This document shows, in pieces, positions 8,476 to 17,517 of a stretch of DNA of 64,000 nt. The DNA comes from an uncultured Porphyromonadaceae bacterium. Lineage in GTDB: Bacteria; Bacteroidota; Bacteroidia; Bacteroidales; Muribaculaceae. A program made the position numbers and the translations under genes. A model generated the notes under the pieces. The model did no database searches. It saw nothing but the letters and a program-made list of their open reading frames with translations, and was not told the origin of the DNA. Within the stretch, counting starts at the first letter, position 1, and each line of letters begins with the position of its first letter. The stretch covers positions 1-64,000 of the forward strand of contig CABUWI010000009.1 in NCBI GenBank assembly GCA_902495245.1. Direction: 5' to 3'.

Positions 8476-9909
8476 CTATTTTCCTCGTCCGCTCACGACG
8501 GTGTTGACCGTGTGGAGCAGAATTTTCAGATCGGTGGATATGGAGATGTTCTCCAGATAAATCAGGTCGTAGCGCAGGCGCTCGACCATCTGGTCGACGT
8601 CTGAGGCATAGCCGTAGCGCACCATGCCCCACGACGTGATGCCGGGCCTGACCTGATAGAGCAACGGATAAAGCGGCACGCGCGCGGCAATCAGCTCGGC
8701 AAAGACGCGCCGCTCGGGCCGCGGCCCCACCAGCGACATCTCGCCGCGCAACACGTTGACGAACTGCGGCAGCTCGTCGAGGCGATATTTGCGCAGGAAG
8801 CGTCCGAAGCGGGTGATGCGCTCGTCGCCGTCAACGGTAACGCGCGCCCGGCCGTCGGCCTCGGCGTCGACCTTCATGCTGCGGAACTTGATTATGTTGA
8901 AAGGCTTGCCGCCGTAGCCCAGCCGCTCCTGACGAAAAAAGACGGGGCCGCGCGAGTCGCGCCTGATTCCCAGCGCAATGAGGCCCATGAAAGGCGCGAG
9001 AAGCACCAGGGCCACTGCGGAGCCCACCACGTCCATGGCCCGCTTGAAGTTGACGGTCGACTCCGGAATGTTAGGCGACGACACGCAAACGAGCGGCTCG
9101 CCGATTACGTTGAACGAGCGCTGCGACGCGATGGCTATGGTGTTGACGTCGGGCGACACGAACAGCGAGCAATTATGCGACACGGCCAGCCCGATGAACG
9201 ATGCCAGGGCCTTGCCGTCGTTCATGAACCGGGGAGACAGAATCATGCTGCTTACGGCGTGGGCCATGCAGTAGCGCCCGAGCGAGGCGAGTCCGATAAT
9301 GTCGCACCCGCCGCAGCCCTCGGCCACTTCGCCATCGGCGTCAAGCCTGACAAAAGCCGAGACCTTCAGCCCCATGCCCTTGCGCAGCGTGTTGATTCGC
9401 CGCGCCAGCGCCGCCGCCTCTCCGTCGGTGCCGATCATGACGGCCTCGTGGAGATTGATGCGCTCGTGCACGCGCCTGACCACGATGCGCGTAATCAGAT
9501 AGCGGCCGCCGTAGACACAGATGAAGAGCAGCGCGGCCGCCACAAACAAAGACTCGAACACGACGCGGCGGCGCCATGCCGAGTCATTGACCACGGCCAG
9601 AAAGAAAATGGCCACCGCGCCGATGCCGGCCGAGCGGGCCGTAGTTATGAACTCCTGGGCGCGCGAGCGGTCTTCAACTTTGTTGTAATAGCCCGACAGC
9701 CAGTAGATGCCCATGAGCAGCAAGGTGAAAATCAGCTGTCCGCCGATAATCTTGGGCATAATCATGTAGTAGCCGAGCGAGACGGAATCTGACACGAACG
9801 ACCAGCGGAAAACATTATACAGAAACAGCGCGACCGACGTCGTGATTACATCGGTAACCACGTAGGCCCATCGCAGGCGATTCCGGAGTATGATGTTGAG
9901 TCCGCGCAT
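8476..9909 (-). CDS. Polyprenyl glycosylphosphotransferase (WcaJ-like)
   Basis: A 477-aa membrane enzyme that would transfer a sugar-1-phosphate to undecaprenyl phosphate, the first step of exopolysaccharide or capsule repeat synthesis. Four hydrophobic segments lie in the first 120 residues. A nucleotide-binding-like middle region and one more membrane helix (about 290-315) follow. The cytoplasmic catalytic domain has RQERLGYGGKPF, IKFRSMKVDAE, YRLDELPQFVNVLRGEMS and LVGPRPE. No other capsule genes are adjacent, so it may serve as an orphan initiator. The sugar specificity is unknown. Confidence 0.92.
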   Translation of the reverse strand: MRGLNIILRNRLRWAYVVTDVITTSVALFLYNVFRWSFVSDSVSLGYYMIMPKIIGGQLIFTLLLMGIYWLSGYYNKVEDRSRAQEFITTARSAGIGAVAIFFLAVVNDSAWRRRVVFESLFVAAALLFICVYGGRYLITRIVVRRVHERINLHEAVMIGTDGEAAALARRINTLRKGMGLKVSAFVRLDADGEVAEGCGGCDIIGLASLGRYCMAHAVSSMILSPRFMNDGKALASFIGLAVSHNCSLFVSPDVNTIAIASQRSFNVIGEPLVCVSSPNIPESTVNFKRAMDVVGSAVALVLLAPFMGLIALGIRRDSRGPVFFRQERLGYGGKPFNIIKFRSMKVDAEADGRARVTVDGDERITRFGRFLRKYRLDELPQFVNVLRGEMSLVGPRPERRVFAELIAARVPLYPLLYQVRPGITSWGMVRYGYASDVDQMVERLRYDLIYLENISISTDLKILLHTVNTVVSGRGK

Positions 9910-9912
9910 GGT

Positions 9913-10488
9913 TCAGGGTCTGATGATTTTCACCTCGCCCGACTCGGTCAGGCGCAAAATCGTTGATGGTTTACGGGGTTCACCGGGCGTACGGCCCGAG
10001 GTGCAGACATAGTCGACGCCCTTTTTCAGCTCGTCGGCGATTTCGGCGAACGAGGCGGCCGTCGGCGCGCCCGAAATGTTGGCAGAGGTGCTGACGAGCG
10101 GCTTGCGCAGGCGGCGGCAAAGTTCGCGGCAGAACGGGTCGGCCGTAACCCTGACGGCCAGCGAGCCGTCGGCGGCGGGCAGATTGGCGGCCAGCGGCGG
10201 CACATAAGCACCGTCGTAGATGACCGTCAGAGGGTCGACGGCAGCCTCAAGCAACTGATAAGCCACCTCGGGCACGCCGCTGACCCAGCGCTCAAGGTCG
10301 TCGGCCGACCCGAGCAGACAAATCAGAGCCTTCGAATCGGCGCGACGCTTCAGAGCGTACACGCGGGCCACGGCGTCGGCATTGGTGGCGTCGCACCCTA
10401 TGCCCCACACGGTGTCGGTGGGGTAAAGAATCACGCCCCCGCGCTTCAAGGCCGCCACGGCCGCGTCTATGTCCGTCCGGTCAACCAT
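9913..10488 (-). CDS. tsaC: L-threonylcarbamoyladenylate synthase (Sua5/YrdC/TsaC)
   Basis: A 191-aa YrdC-fold protein that makes threonylcarbamoyl-AMP from threonine, bicarbonate and ATP for the t6A37 tRNA modification. The signature LYPTDTVWGIGCDATN lies at about 21-36, LKRRADSKALI at about 46-56, and STSANISGAPTA at about 135-146. The length matches the short TsaC form without the extra Sua5 domain. It starts 1 bp after the DPP III stop and ends 3 bp before the next gene, so it is surely cotranscribed. Confidence 0.94.
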   Translation of the reverse strand: MVDRTDIDAAVAALKRGGVILYPTDTVWGIGCDATNADAVARVYALKRRADSKALICLLGSADDLERWVSGVPEVAYQLLEAAVDPLTVIYDGAYVPPLAANLPAADGSLAVRVTADPFCRELCRRLRKPLVSTSANISGAPTAASFAEIADELKKGVDYVCTSGRTPGEPRKPSTILRLTESGEVKIIRP

Positions 10489-10489
10489 A

Positions 10490-12472
10490 TCAATACTGCT
10501 TAGAATAGCGCAGAACCTGCGGCAGGAACTCCTCGGTATAGTCTACCTTGACGTCGGTGATTTCGCCGTCAGCCCCGTAGACGGGAGTATAGACGGGATT
10601 GACAAAGCCCTTGTAGGGGGCGATGTTCAGCGCGCCGTAGCGGCTGAGCACCTCCTTGTGGAGCTCGGGGTCGACAGCCACGGCATACTGCTCGACCAGC
10701 TTACGGCCGGCCTCGTAGTCGCCTTCGCTCTTGATTCGCTGCACTTCGGCGAGCAGCTGACCGAACAGGCCGCGCAGAGCGTCGTAGTCGTTTATCTGCA
10801 CGTAGGTCTTGCCGTCGCGCTTGACCAGTTCGACAACCTTGTCGGCCGCGCCCTTCTCAAACACCCATTTGGCAATGAGCTGGCGGTTGCGCATGTGGGC
10901 CTCCTCGATGTCCTTGCCCGGCTCGATGCGCACAAGCTGAGTCATCAGGCCATTGAGCATATATTTGTAATATTCGGCCTTGTAGGCGTCCTTATTGTCG
11001 AGCAGACCGAGCTCAATCAGCTTCGGGTCGGCAAGATAGTAGAGCGCGAACAGGTCGGCGCGCGCCTCTTCGAGCGTCGAGCCGTGGGCCTTGAGCGCGT
11101 CGGGGTCCACGCCCGGAAGCATGCGGCCCGAAGCATGGCCCAGGCACTCGTGGAGGTCGGTGTGGAGATTGTCGGTGATGAAGCCGTAATCTTCCATGAG
11201 CTTGCGCGTGGGCTCGTCGATGACGAACTCCTCGGCGAACCCGTTGCCGCGGGCGGCGAGGTCGTAGGCCTGAGTGATGTTTTCGAGAGTAACCGATTTC
11301 GAGCCGTGGGCGGCGCGAATCCAGTTGGCGTTGGGCAGGTTGATACCGATGGGAGTGGCCGGATATGCGTCGCCGGCAAGAATGGCGGCGGTGATTACCT
11401 TTGCGCTCACGCCCTTGACCTCGGGTTTGCGGAATTCGGGATTGACGGGCGAGCGGTCTTCAAACCACTGCGCGTTTTCAGAAATCACCTCCGTGCGCCG
11501 GCTTGCTTCGTGGTTCTTGAAGTTGACGATACTTTCATACTGGCCGGTCATGCCGAGCGGGTCGCCATAGCTCTCGATAAAGCCGTTGATGAAGTCGACG
11601 CTGCTTGCAGTGTCCTCGACCCAGGCAATTGAATAGTCGTCGAAAGTTTTCAGCGAGCCGGTCTCGTAGAAAGAGATGAGTTTGTCGATATAATCTTTCT
11701 GAGCCGCGTTCTCGGCATACTGCGACGCCTTTTTCAACAGCTCGACAATGCGGGCAATCTTGTCGCCGTAGACGCCGCCCACCTTATAGACTTCTTCGGT
11801 AATAGTGCCGTCGGGGTTCTTGACCAGGCGTGAATTCAGGCCGTAGCTCACCGGGGTGGTGTCGGCCGGATTCTTCAGCTTCGCATAATAGTCTTCAACC
11901 TCCTGCTGGCTGATTCCGCCGCCATAGAGATTGCAGGCGCTCGTGGCAATGAGGTCAACGCCGTCGGCCTGATTGACGCGCTTGGGCATGATTGTCGGGT
12001 CAAAAATCACGTTGAACAGCGTCGTGTCCACGCCCTCGCCGGCCTGAGCCGTGAGCCATTCGCGCGAGAAGCCCGGCTTGAACTTGTCCATACTGTAGTG
12101 ATGGTGAATGCCGTTGGCGAACTCCACCTGCTTCAGATAAGTTTCGAAAGCCTTATATTCCTTGTCGTTGCGGTCGCCTTTATAGTTTTCGTAGACGCCC
12201 TCGAGCAGCGCGCGGATAGGCAGATTGTATTTGCAGTTCTGGTCCCAGATGATATCGCGGCCGGTCAGAGCGGCCTCGGTGAGATAATAGACCAGGCGCT
12301 TCTGGTCAAGCGAAAGCGAGTCAAAATCGGGAACGGTGTAGCGCAGCACCTCGATGTCGGCAAAACGGTCCACGTTGTAGTTTATTTCTTGCTGTTTTTT
12401 GTCTTGATTGCCACACCCGACCAGCGTCGCTGCCGCGCACACTGCGGTGAGCATTGATTTATAGATTTTCAT
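10490..12472 (-). CDS. Dipeptidyl peptidase III-like lipoprotein (M49)
   Basis: A 660-aa zinc peptidase of family M49, which releases dipeptides from the N-terminus of oligopeptides. The zinc motif HECLGH (about 440-445) is followed about 28 residues later by EEARAD (about 468-473). This is the HExxGH...EExRAD arrangement unique to DPP III. The N-terminus MKIYKSMLTAVCAAATLVGCGN has a lipobox ending in Cys20, so the enzyme is probably a membrane-anchored lipoprotein, unlike the cytosolic eukaryotic enzyme. It sits between the esterase gene and tsaC. Confidence 0.93.
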   Translation of the reverse strand: MKIYKSMLTAVCAAATLVGCGNQDKKQQEINYNVDRFADIEVLRYTVPDFDSLSLDQKRLVYYLTEAALTGRDIIWDQNCKYNLPIRALLEGVYENYKGDRNDKEYKAFETYLKQVEFANGIHHHYSMDKFKPGFSREWLTAQAGEGVDTTLFNVIFDPTIMPKRVNQADGVDLIATSACNLYGGGISQQEVEDYYAKLKNPADTTPVSYGLNSRLVKNPDGTITEEVYKVGGVYGDKIARIVELLKKASQYAENAAQKDYIDKLISFYETGSLKTFDDYSIAWVEDTASSVDFINGFIESYGDPLGMTGQYESIVNFKNHEASRRTEVISENAQWFEDRSPVNPEFRKPEVKGVSAKVITAAILAGDAYPATPIGINLPNANWIRAAHGSKSVTLENITQAYDLAARGNGFAEEFVIDEPTRKLMEDYGFITDNLHTDLHECLGHASGRMLPGVDPDALKAHGSTLEEARADLFALYYLADPKLIELGLLDNKDAYKAEYYKYMLNGLMTQLVRIEPGKDIEEAHMRNRQLIAKWVFEKGAADKVVELVKRDGKTYVQINDYDALRGLFGQLLAEVQRIKSEGDYEAGRKLVEQYAVAVDPELHKEVLSRYGALNIAPYKGFVNPVYTPVYGADGEITDVKVDYTEEFLPQVLRYSKQY

Positions 12473-12487
12473 ATGCGTATAATTGGT

Positions 12488-13540
12488 TTATTTGTTTCGT
12501 ATTGTCTTTTCGCCGCGCGACACCACGATGCCGCGCGAGTCAGCACCCGCGGGAAGGCCGTTGAGCGTATAGGCCGTTTCGGCGGCATCGCCGTCGCAAA
12601 CGGCGGCGGTTTCATCGAGAGCCGACTGGGGCTGCGGCGGGAACAGAGCCTGCATACCGTTGAAAAACAGCTCCATCACCGTCGGGTGGTTATGTTGGCC
12701 GCCGGAACTTATGCAGAATGTAAGCACGTCGGCGCCGAACACGTCGGGCCGCTGTTGCATGGCACCGATCTGCTTCTCAAGCGCGTTGAGCACAAGACTG
12801 TCGTTGCTCCCCACTCCACACCAAATGCGGCAATCATAGTCGGAAGAAGTTGCGGCCGACGCAAGCAGCGCGGCGGTCTTTTCGGTGGAGTTCGCGCCTC
12901 CGAACTCGCCGTAATACCAGCAGTCGCAGCTCAGTGGCATGTACAGGCGCTGGCAGTCGAAAGCCTCGGCCATGATGCTCCAGGTTGCTACCGCGCCCAT
13001 CGAGAAACCTCCCGCCGCCCGATGCTCGCGCGAGGCCGTGATGCCGTCGCGGTCAGTGGCGTCGGCCCATGTCGAATAGCGCGATTCGATTGCCGGAATC
13101 AGGTCGTTGACATATTCACTGTGGAAAGCTGCCACCTGAGCCGACGCCACGTCCCACGGCGCAGCCGGCTGATTGTTGTCGGGATTCCACGTCGGACAGA
13201 CAATTATGACCGGACGGCAAAGGCCGTCGGCAATCATGTTGTCAATGAGATATTTCATCGGCAGACGGTCCTCCGTGCCGAAAAACCACTCGGCGCTGTC
13301 GGTGAAGCCGTGAATGAGATAGAGCACGTCATAGCGTCGCTCGGCCGTGTAGTCAGCCGGCAGGTAGACGCATGCGTGTTTTTCAACGCCGTCAGAATTG
13401 GTGTAGGTCGCGGTCTCGACCGTGCCCGAACTAACGGCGGGGCTGAAATAGCGGGCATCGGGAACCGACGAGACCGTATGGTCGGCGGCGTTGAGCGCAC
13501 ACGCCACAAACAGGGCTGAAAGTAGAGTGATATGACGCAT
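12488..13540 (-). CDS. Secreted CE1-like alpha/beta-hydrolase esterase with type-IX-like tail
   Basis: A 350-aa exported esterase of the D/feruloyl-esterase (CE1) type. It has a signal peptide (MRHITLLSALFVACALNA), the oxyanion-region strand VLYLIHGFTDSAEWF, the nucleophile elbow GGFSMGAVA (Ser at about 176) and a likely catalytic histidine in GGQHNHPTVMELF (about 280). The last 30 residues (AYTLNGLPAGADS...GIVVSRGEKTIRNK) form a short beta-rich tail like those of other secreted proteins in this window and may direct type IX secretion. Substrates could be acetyl or feruloyl esters on plant glycans, but this is not shown. Confidence 0.83.
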   Translation of the reverse strand: MRHITLLSALFVACALNAADHTVSSVPDARYFSPAVSSGTVETATYTNSDGVEKHACVYLPADYTAERRYDVLYLIHGFTDSAEWFFGTEDRLPMKYLIDNMIADGLCRPVIIVCPTWNPDNNQPAAPWDVASAQVAAFHSEYVNDLIPAIESRYSTWADATDRDGITASREHRAAGGFSMGAVATWSIMAEAFDCQRLYMPLSCDCWYYGEFGGANSTEKTAALLASAATSSDYDCRIWCGVGSNDSLVLNALEKQIGAMQQRPDVFGADVLTFCISSGGQHNHPTVMELFFNGMQALFPPQPQSALDETAAVCDGDAAETAYTLNGLPAGADSRGIVVSRGEKTIRNK

Positions 13541-13546
13541 AACTTT

Positions 13547-14734
13547 TTATTCGACTTGAAGTATAAGCCCCTTGAGATATTCGCCCTCGGGGTGGTAGAT
13601 GTTAATGGGGTGGTCGGCCGGCTGAGTGAGCTGATGCAGAATGCGCACCTTGCGCCCCGTCGAGGCCGCGGCCGTGAACACGGCCAGGCGGAACTGCTCG
13701 CGACTGACGGCCTGCGAACAGCTGAAGGTGAACAATATGCCTCCGGGCGCAATCTGCTCGAATGCGCGGGCGTTCAGGCGCCGATAGCCGATGAGGGCAT
13801 TGCGCAGCGCGCTGCGGTGTTTCGCAAATGCGGGCGGGTCGAGCACAATGAGGTCATATTGACCTTTTTCGATGTCGGCAAGATATTTGAACGCATCGAC
13901 GGCATAGGCCTCGTGGCGCGTGCAGCCTGGAAAGTTCAGCTCGACATTGGCGCGCGTCAGTTCGACGGCCTTGGCCGACGAGTCGACCGAGTGGACCAGC
14001 TCGGCGCCGCCGCGCAGAGCGTAGACCGAAAAGCCGCCGGTGTAGCAGAACATGTTGAGCACCCGCCGGCCGCCGGCAAACTTTTCGAGCAGCGAACGGT
14101 TGTCGCGCTGGTCGACGAAAAAGCCCGTTTTCTGACCGCGCAGCCAGTCGATGTTGAAACTCAGGCCGTTCTCTACGGCCACGCTGCCCGAATATTCGCC
14201 TATGATATACTGATTCTGCGGGTCGAGGTGAGCCTTGTAGGGCAAGGTCGTTTCAGACTTATAATAGACATTCGATACCGACAGACCCGGCAGCTCGGTC
14301 AGCGCGCGGGCAATCAGGTCGCGACAGAAGTGCATGCCGGGCGAATGGGCCTGCACCACGGCCGTGCGGCCGTAGATGTCGACCACAAGGCCGGGCAGAA
14401 AGTCGCCCTCGCCGTGCACCAGACGGTAGGCATCGTTGTCGAGACGAATCAGTCCCAGGGCGCGGCGCAGGGCATAGGCGGCGCCGAGGCGCTCGGTGAA
14501 GAAGTCGCCGTCGATTGCGCGCACGGCTCCGAACTCGAGCATGCGCACGACGATGGAACCTATCTGATAGTGGCCGATGCCGAGCAGGTCGCCGGCGGAA
14601 GAGCGCACCTCGACAATATCGCCCTCTTCAATATTTTCGGGCATGCGGGCCACGGCACCCGAAAAGACCCAGGGGTGAAAGCGGCGCAACGAGTCTTCCT
14701 TGCCGCGTTTGAGCGTTATAACGGGATAATTCAT
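13547..14734 (-). CDS. RlmI-like class I SAM rRNA (cytosine-5) methyltransferase
   Basis: A 395-aa protein of the RlmI/YccW family, which makes m5C in 23S rRNA. The N-terminal PUA domain begins LKRGKEDSLRRFHPWVFSGAV. A central EEHEA-type segment is followed by the Rossmann methyltransferase with DQRDNR, VLNMFCYTGGFSVYA (motif I, about 225-239) and DLIVLDPPAFAKH (motif IV). The cysteine in TFSCSQ fits motif VI. The start ATG overlaps the rseP stop by 1 bp, and the esterase gene starts 6 bp downstream. Whether the target is exactly C1962 is inferred from the family. Confidence 0.9.
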   Translation of the reverse strand: MNYPVITLKRGKEDSLRRFHPWVFSGAVARMPENIEEGDIVEVRSSAGDLLGIGHYQIGSIVVRMLEFGAVRAIDGDFFTERLGAAYALRRALGLIRLDNDAYRLVHGEGDFLPGLVVDIYGRTAVVQAHSPGMHFCRDLIARALTELPGLSVSNVYYKSETTLPYKAHLDPQNQYIIGEYSGSVAVENGLSFNIDWLRGQKTGFFVDQRDNRSLLEKFAGGRRVLNMFCYTGGFSVYALRGGAELVHSVDSSAKAVELTRANVELNFPGCTRHEAYAVDAFKYLADIEKGQYDLIVLDPPAFAKHRSALRNALIGYRRLNARAFEQIAPGGILFTFSCSQAVSREQFRLAVFTAAASTGRKVRILHQLTQPADHPINIYHPEGEYLKGLILQVE

Positions 14735-16164
14735 TATCTTATCAGTCGGATAATATCGTTCATGTTTGCGAAAATCAGCAGCGCAATCAGGAAGAAGAAG
14801 CCCACGGTCTGCGCCACTTCAAGAAAGCGGTCTGAGGGGCGGCGGCGTGTAATGACCTCGTAGAGCAAAAAGAGCACGTGGCCGCCGTCGAGCGCCGGAA
14901 TCGGCAAGATGTTCATGAATGCGAGCGCAATCGAGAGGAAAGCCGTGAGAAACCAGAAACTCTCCCAGTTCCAGCGCTCGGGGAACATGCTGCCCAGCGC
15001 GCCGAAGCCGCCGAGGCTCTTTGCGCCCTCTTTCGAGAAGACATGGCTCATCGACTTGACATAGTTGCCGAGGGTCGACGTGCCGAGTTTCCAGCCGGCA
15101 GGCACCGACTCAAGCAGCGAATACTCGCGCACAAAAACCGGGTAGATGTCAGTGTACTGCGCCAGCTTGAACCCGAGCTTGCCCCCCTCGGAGGGCACGG
15201 CGCCGAGCGTCAGCGTGCGGCCGTCGCGCTCGACCGTGAGCGGCGTCTTGCGGCCGGCATAGGCAGTCAGCGCGGCTGTCAGTTCGCTGAACGACGGCGT
15301 GAGGCTGTCGCCGACGGCCACGATATGGTCGCCCTTGCGCAGACCGGCCTCGGCCGCGGGCTCGCCGGCCACGACATCGGCCACCACCACGGGCAGACGA
15401 TAGGCAAAGAATGCGCCGTCGCTGTTGATCTGCATCAGGAAATCGGAGGGCAGCTTGATGGAAACGGTGTCGCGGCCGTTGCGCAACACCTCGACGCGCT
15501 TGGCCTGGGCCAGAGTGAGCATGGCGTTAGGGTCGGAAGCCTCGACTTCGCGGCCGTCGGCCATGAGCGGAATGTCGCCGTTGCGGAATCCGGCTTTCAG
15601 GGCCGACTCGGAATATTCCATTCCGGCATAGGCATCGCGGAAGCGCACGCAGCGCTCGCCCCAGGTGAAGGTGATGCCTATATAAATTATAATGGCCAGC
15701 AAGAAATTGAAAATCACGCCGCCACACATCACCAGCAGACGCTGCCACGCGGGCTTGGAGCGGAATTCCCAATGCTGAGGCTCGGCCGCGAGTTTCGAGG
15801 CGTCGTGAGTCTCGTCAATCATGCCGGCGATGGCACAGTAACCGCCCAGCGGCAACCAGCCGATGCCATAGATTGTCTGCTTCCAGGCGGGCACCCGGCC
15901 GCCGGTGGCCTCATAGTCGCGACCCACCTTGAACGAGAGCAGTGAATGCGGCTTTTCTTCCTTGTCCATGAACGTGACGATTTCAAGACGGCCGCGTTCG
16001 GGGATATATCTCACCAGCGACAGGCGCGGGTTGAAGAAAAGATAGAACTTTTCGACTCTGATGCCGAAAATGCGTGCAAAAATATAGTGGCCGAACTCGT
16101 GGACAATTACCAGCAGAGCCAAAGCCACAATGAGTTGCAGAGCCTTGATAAGAAATACTTCCAT
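14734..16164 (-). CDS. rseP: Site-2 intramembrane metalloprotease RseP
   Basis: A 476-aa inner-membrane zinc protease of the site-2 family, which cuts transmembrane anti-sigma factors or remnant signal peptides. The first membrane segment carries the zinc motif HEFGHY (about 21-26). The second zinc-ligand motif ILPIPALDGGHVLF lies at about 418-431. One or two PDZ-like domains lie between them, for example VVAGEPAAEAGLRKGDHIVAVG (split as VVAGEPAAEAG and LRKGDHIVAVG). Four membrane segments are visible. It follows dxr directly, a gene pair common in bacteria. Confidence 0.94.
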   Translation of the reverse strand: MEVFLIKALQLIVALALLVIVHEFGHYIFARIFGIRVEKFYLFFNPRLSLVRYIPERGRLEIVTFMDKEEKPHSLLSFKVGRDYEATGGRVPAWKQTIYGIGWLPLGGYCAIAGMIDETHDASKLAAEPQHWEFRSKPAWQRLLVMCGGVIFNFLLAIIIYIGITFTWGERCVRFRDAYAGMEYSESALKAGFRNGDIPLMADGREVEASDPNAMLTLAQAKRVEVLRNGRDTVSIKLPSDFLMQINSDGAFFAYRLPVVVADVVAGEPAAEAGLRKGDHIVAVGDSLTPSFSELTAALTAYAGRKTPLTVERDGRTLTLGAVPSEGGKLGFKLAQYTDIYPVFVREYSLLESVPAGWKLGTSTLGNYVKSMSHVFSKEGAKSLGGFGALGSMFPERWNWESFWFLTAFLSIALAFMNILPIPALDGGHVLFLLYEVITRRRPSDRFLEVAQTVGFFFLIALLIFANMNDIIRLIR

Positions 16165-17352
16165 TCAGCGTTTTTTAGCGATTTCGTCGACGAGGGCGGC
16201 GGCAACGGCGCGCGCCTCGCGGTTGGTTTCAATATAATCGTCGAGCGACGGCGAGGCAATGAAGCCCACGCGGTCGACAGTGCGGGTAATCACGGTGTAG
16301 ATGTCGTTAAAGCCGACTTCGTCGCGGCGGAAGGCAGCGTTGACAATCTCGTTGGCGGCGTTGACAATGCAGGCCGTGTTGCCTCCGCGCTCGAGCGAGT
16401 AGCGGGCCAGTCCGATACAGGGGAATTTGGTTTCGTCGGGGGCGTAGAACGTGAGCGACGCATAGTCGGCCAGCGTCAGCGGACGTTCGCCCGTGGGCAT
16501 GCGCCGCGCGGCGCCGAGGGCATAGCAGATCGGCAGGTGCATGTCGGGCACGCCGAGCTGCGCCTTGACGGCGCCGTCGGCAAACTCCACCATCGAGTGG
16601 ACTATGCTCTGGGGGTGGACCACGGCCGTGATGCGGTCGGGCGCGACGCCGAACAGCCAGCGGGCCTCGATGATTTCAAACGCCTTGTTGAGCATCGTGG
16701 CCGAGTCGATGGTGATTTTGGCGCCCATCTCCCAGTTGGGGTGTTTGAGCGCCTGCGCGGCCGTAACAGTGGAGAGCAGGGCGGCGGGCAGCGTGCGGAA
16801 CGGGCCGCCGGAGGCTGTGATGATGAGCCGGCTGACGCTGGCGGGGTCTTCGCCTTCGAGACATTGGTAAATTGCCGAATGCTCCGAATCGACGGGATAG
16901 ACTTTCGAGCGCGAACGGGCCAGCATGCCTGTTACCAGCTCGCCGGCCACGACGAGGGTCTCCTTGTTGGCCAGGGCGATGTCCTTGCCGGCCTCGATTG
17001 CGCGGATTGTCGGCAGAAGGCCGGAGTAGCCCACCGTGGCCGTAACGACCATGTCGGCGTCGGGCGCGTCCATCTCGTCGATAATGGCCTGCTCGCCGGC
17101 GGCCACTTCGATGCCGGTGCCGGCAAGAGCGGCGACGACGTCGGCATAGTGCGCCCCGTCGGCAATGACCACGCGGCGCGGACGGCAGGCAAGCGCCTGC
17201 TCGACCAGCGGCTCCCACCGGTGGCCCCCGATAAGGGCCGCCACATCAAACATGTCGCGGTTGCGGGCAATTATGTCGAGTGTCTGGGTGCCGATAGAGC
17301 CGGTAGAGCCCAGCACTGTGATGCGTTTCTTTGATTGGTCTGTTGATTCCAT
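16165..17352 (-). CDS. dxr: 1-deoxy-D-xylulose 5-phosphate reductoisomerase
   Basis: The second enzyme of the methylerythritol phosphate isoprenoid pathway, converting DXP with NADPH to MEP. The 395-aa protein has the NADPH loop VLGSTGSIGTQTLD (about 13-26), the metal and substrate residues in SEHSAIYQCLEG and TASGGPF, then NWEMGAKITIDSATMLNKAFE and the MEWLFG-like EARWLFG. The start MESTDQSKK at 17352 is chosen over an upstream ATG because a perfect promoter ends 10 bp before it. This is the first gene of the nine-gene operon. Another MEP-pathway gene, ispF, lies at 40.7 kb. Confidence 0.96.
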   Translation of the reverse strand: MESTDQSKKRITVLGSTGSIGTQTLDIIARNRDMFDVAALIGGHRWEPLVEQALACRPRRVVIADGAHYADVVAALAGTGIEVAAGEQAIIDEMDAPDADMVVTATVGYSGLLPTIRAIEAGKDIALANKETLVVAGELVTGMLARSRSKVYPVDSEHSAIYQCLEGEDPASVSRLIITASGGPFRTLPAALLSTVTAAQALKHPNWEMGAKITIDSATMLNKAFEIIEARWLFGVAPDRITAVVHPQSIVHSMVEFADGAVKAQLGVPDMHLPICYALGAARRMPTGERPLTLADYASLTFYAPDETKFPCIGLARYSLERGGNTACIVNAANEIVNAAFRRDEVGFNDIYTVITRTVDRVGFIASPSLDDYIETNREARAVAAALVDEIAKKR

Positions 17353-17361
17353 AGGTCGGAG

Positions 17362-17392
17362 CAAAGTTACGTTTTTTTCGCCAAATTCGCAA
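17362..17392 (-). promoter_or_regulatory. Promoter of the dxr operon
   Basis: On the reverse strand TTG (17392-17390), a 20-bp spacer and TAACTTTG (17369-17362) form a perfect Bacteroidetes -33/-7 promoter. The dxr ATG starts 9 bp downstream of the box, so the leader would be nearly absent. No other convincing promoter is seen before the end of the gene run at 5.8 kb. Confidence 0.75.
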
Positions 17393-17440
17393 CCCGATTT
17401 GCAGCAGCCGCCGCGCAAATGCCGAAATTTGACAAAAGGC

Positions 17441-17470
17441 TTGCCGTTTCGCAAAAAATGACTATATTTG
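17441..17470 (+). promoter_or_regulatory. Promoter of the secreted protein gene at 17.5 kb
   Basis: TTG, a 19-bp spacer and TATATTTG form a complete -33/-7 pair, 47 bp before the ATG at 17518. It is divergent from the dxr promoter. Confidence 0.7.
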
Positions 17471-17517
17471 CAGGTCAAAAGCGCAAAATTCGTTACACAT
17501 TTCTATAATCACAAAAC

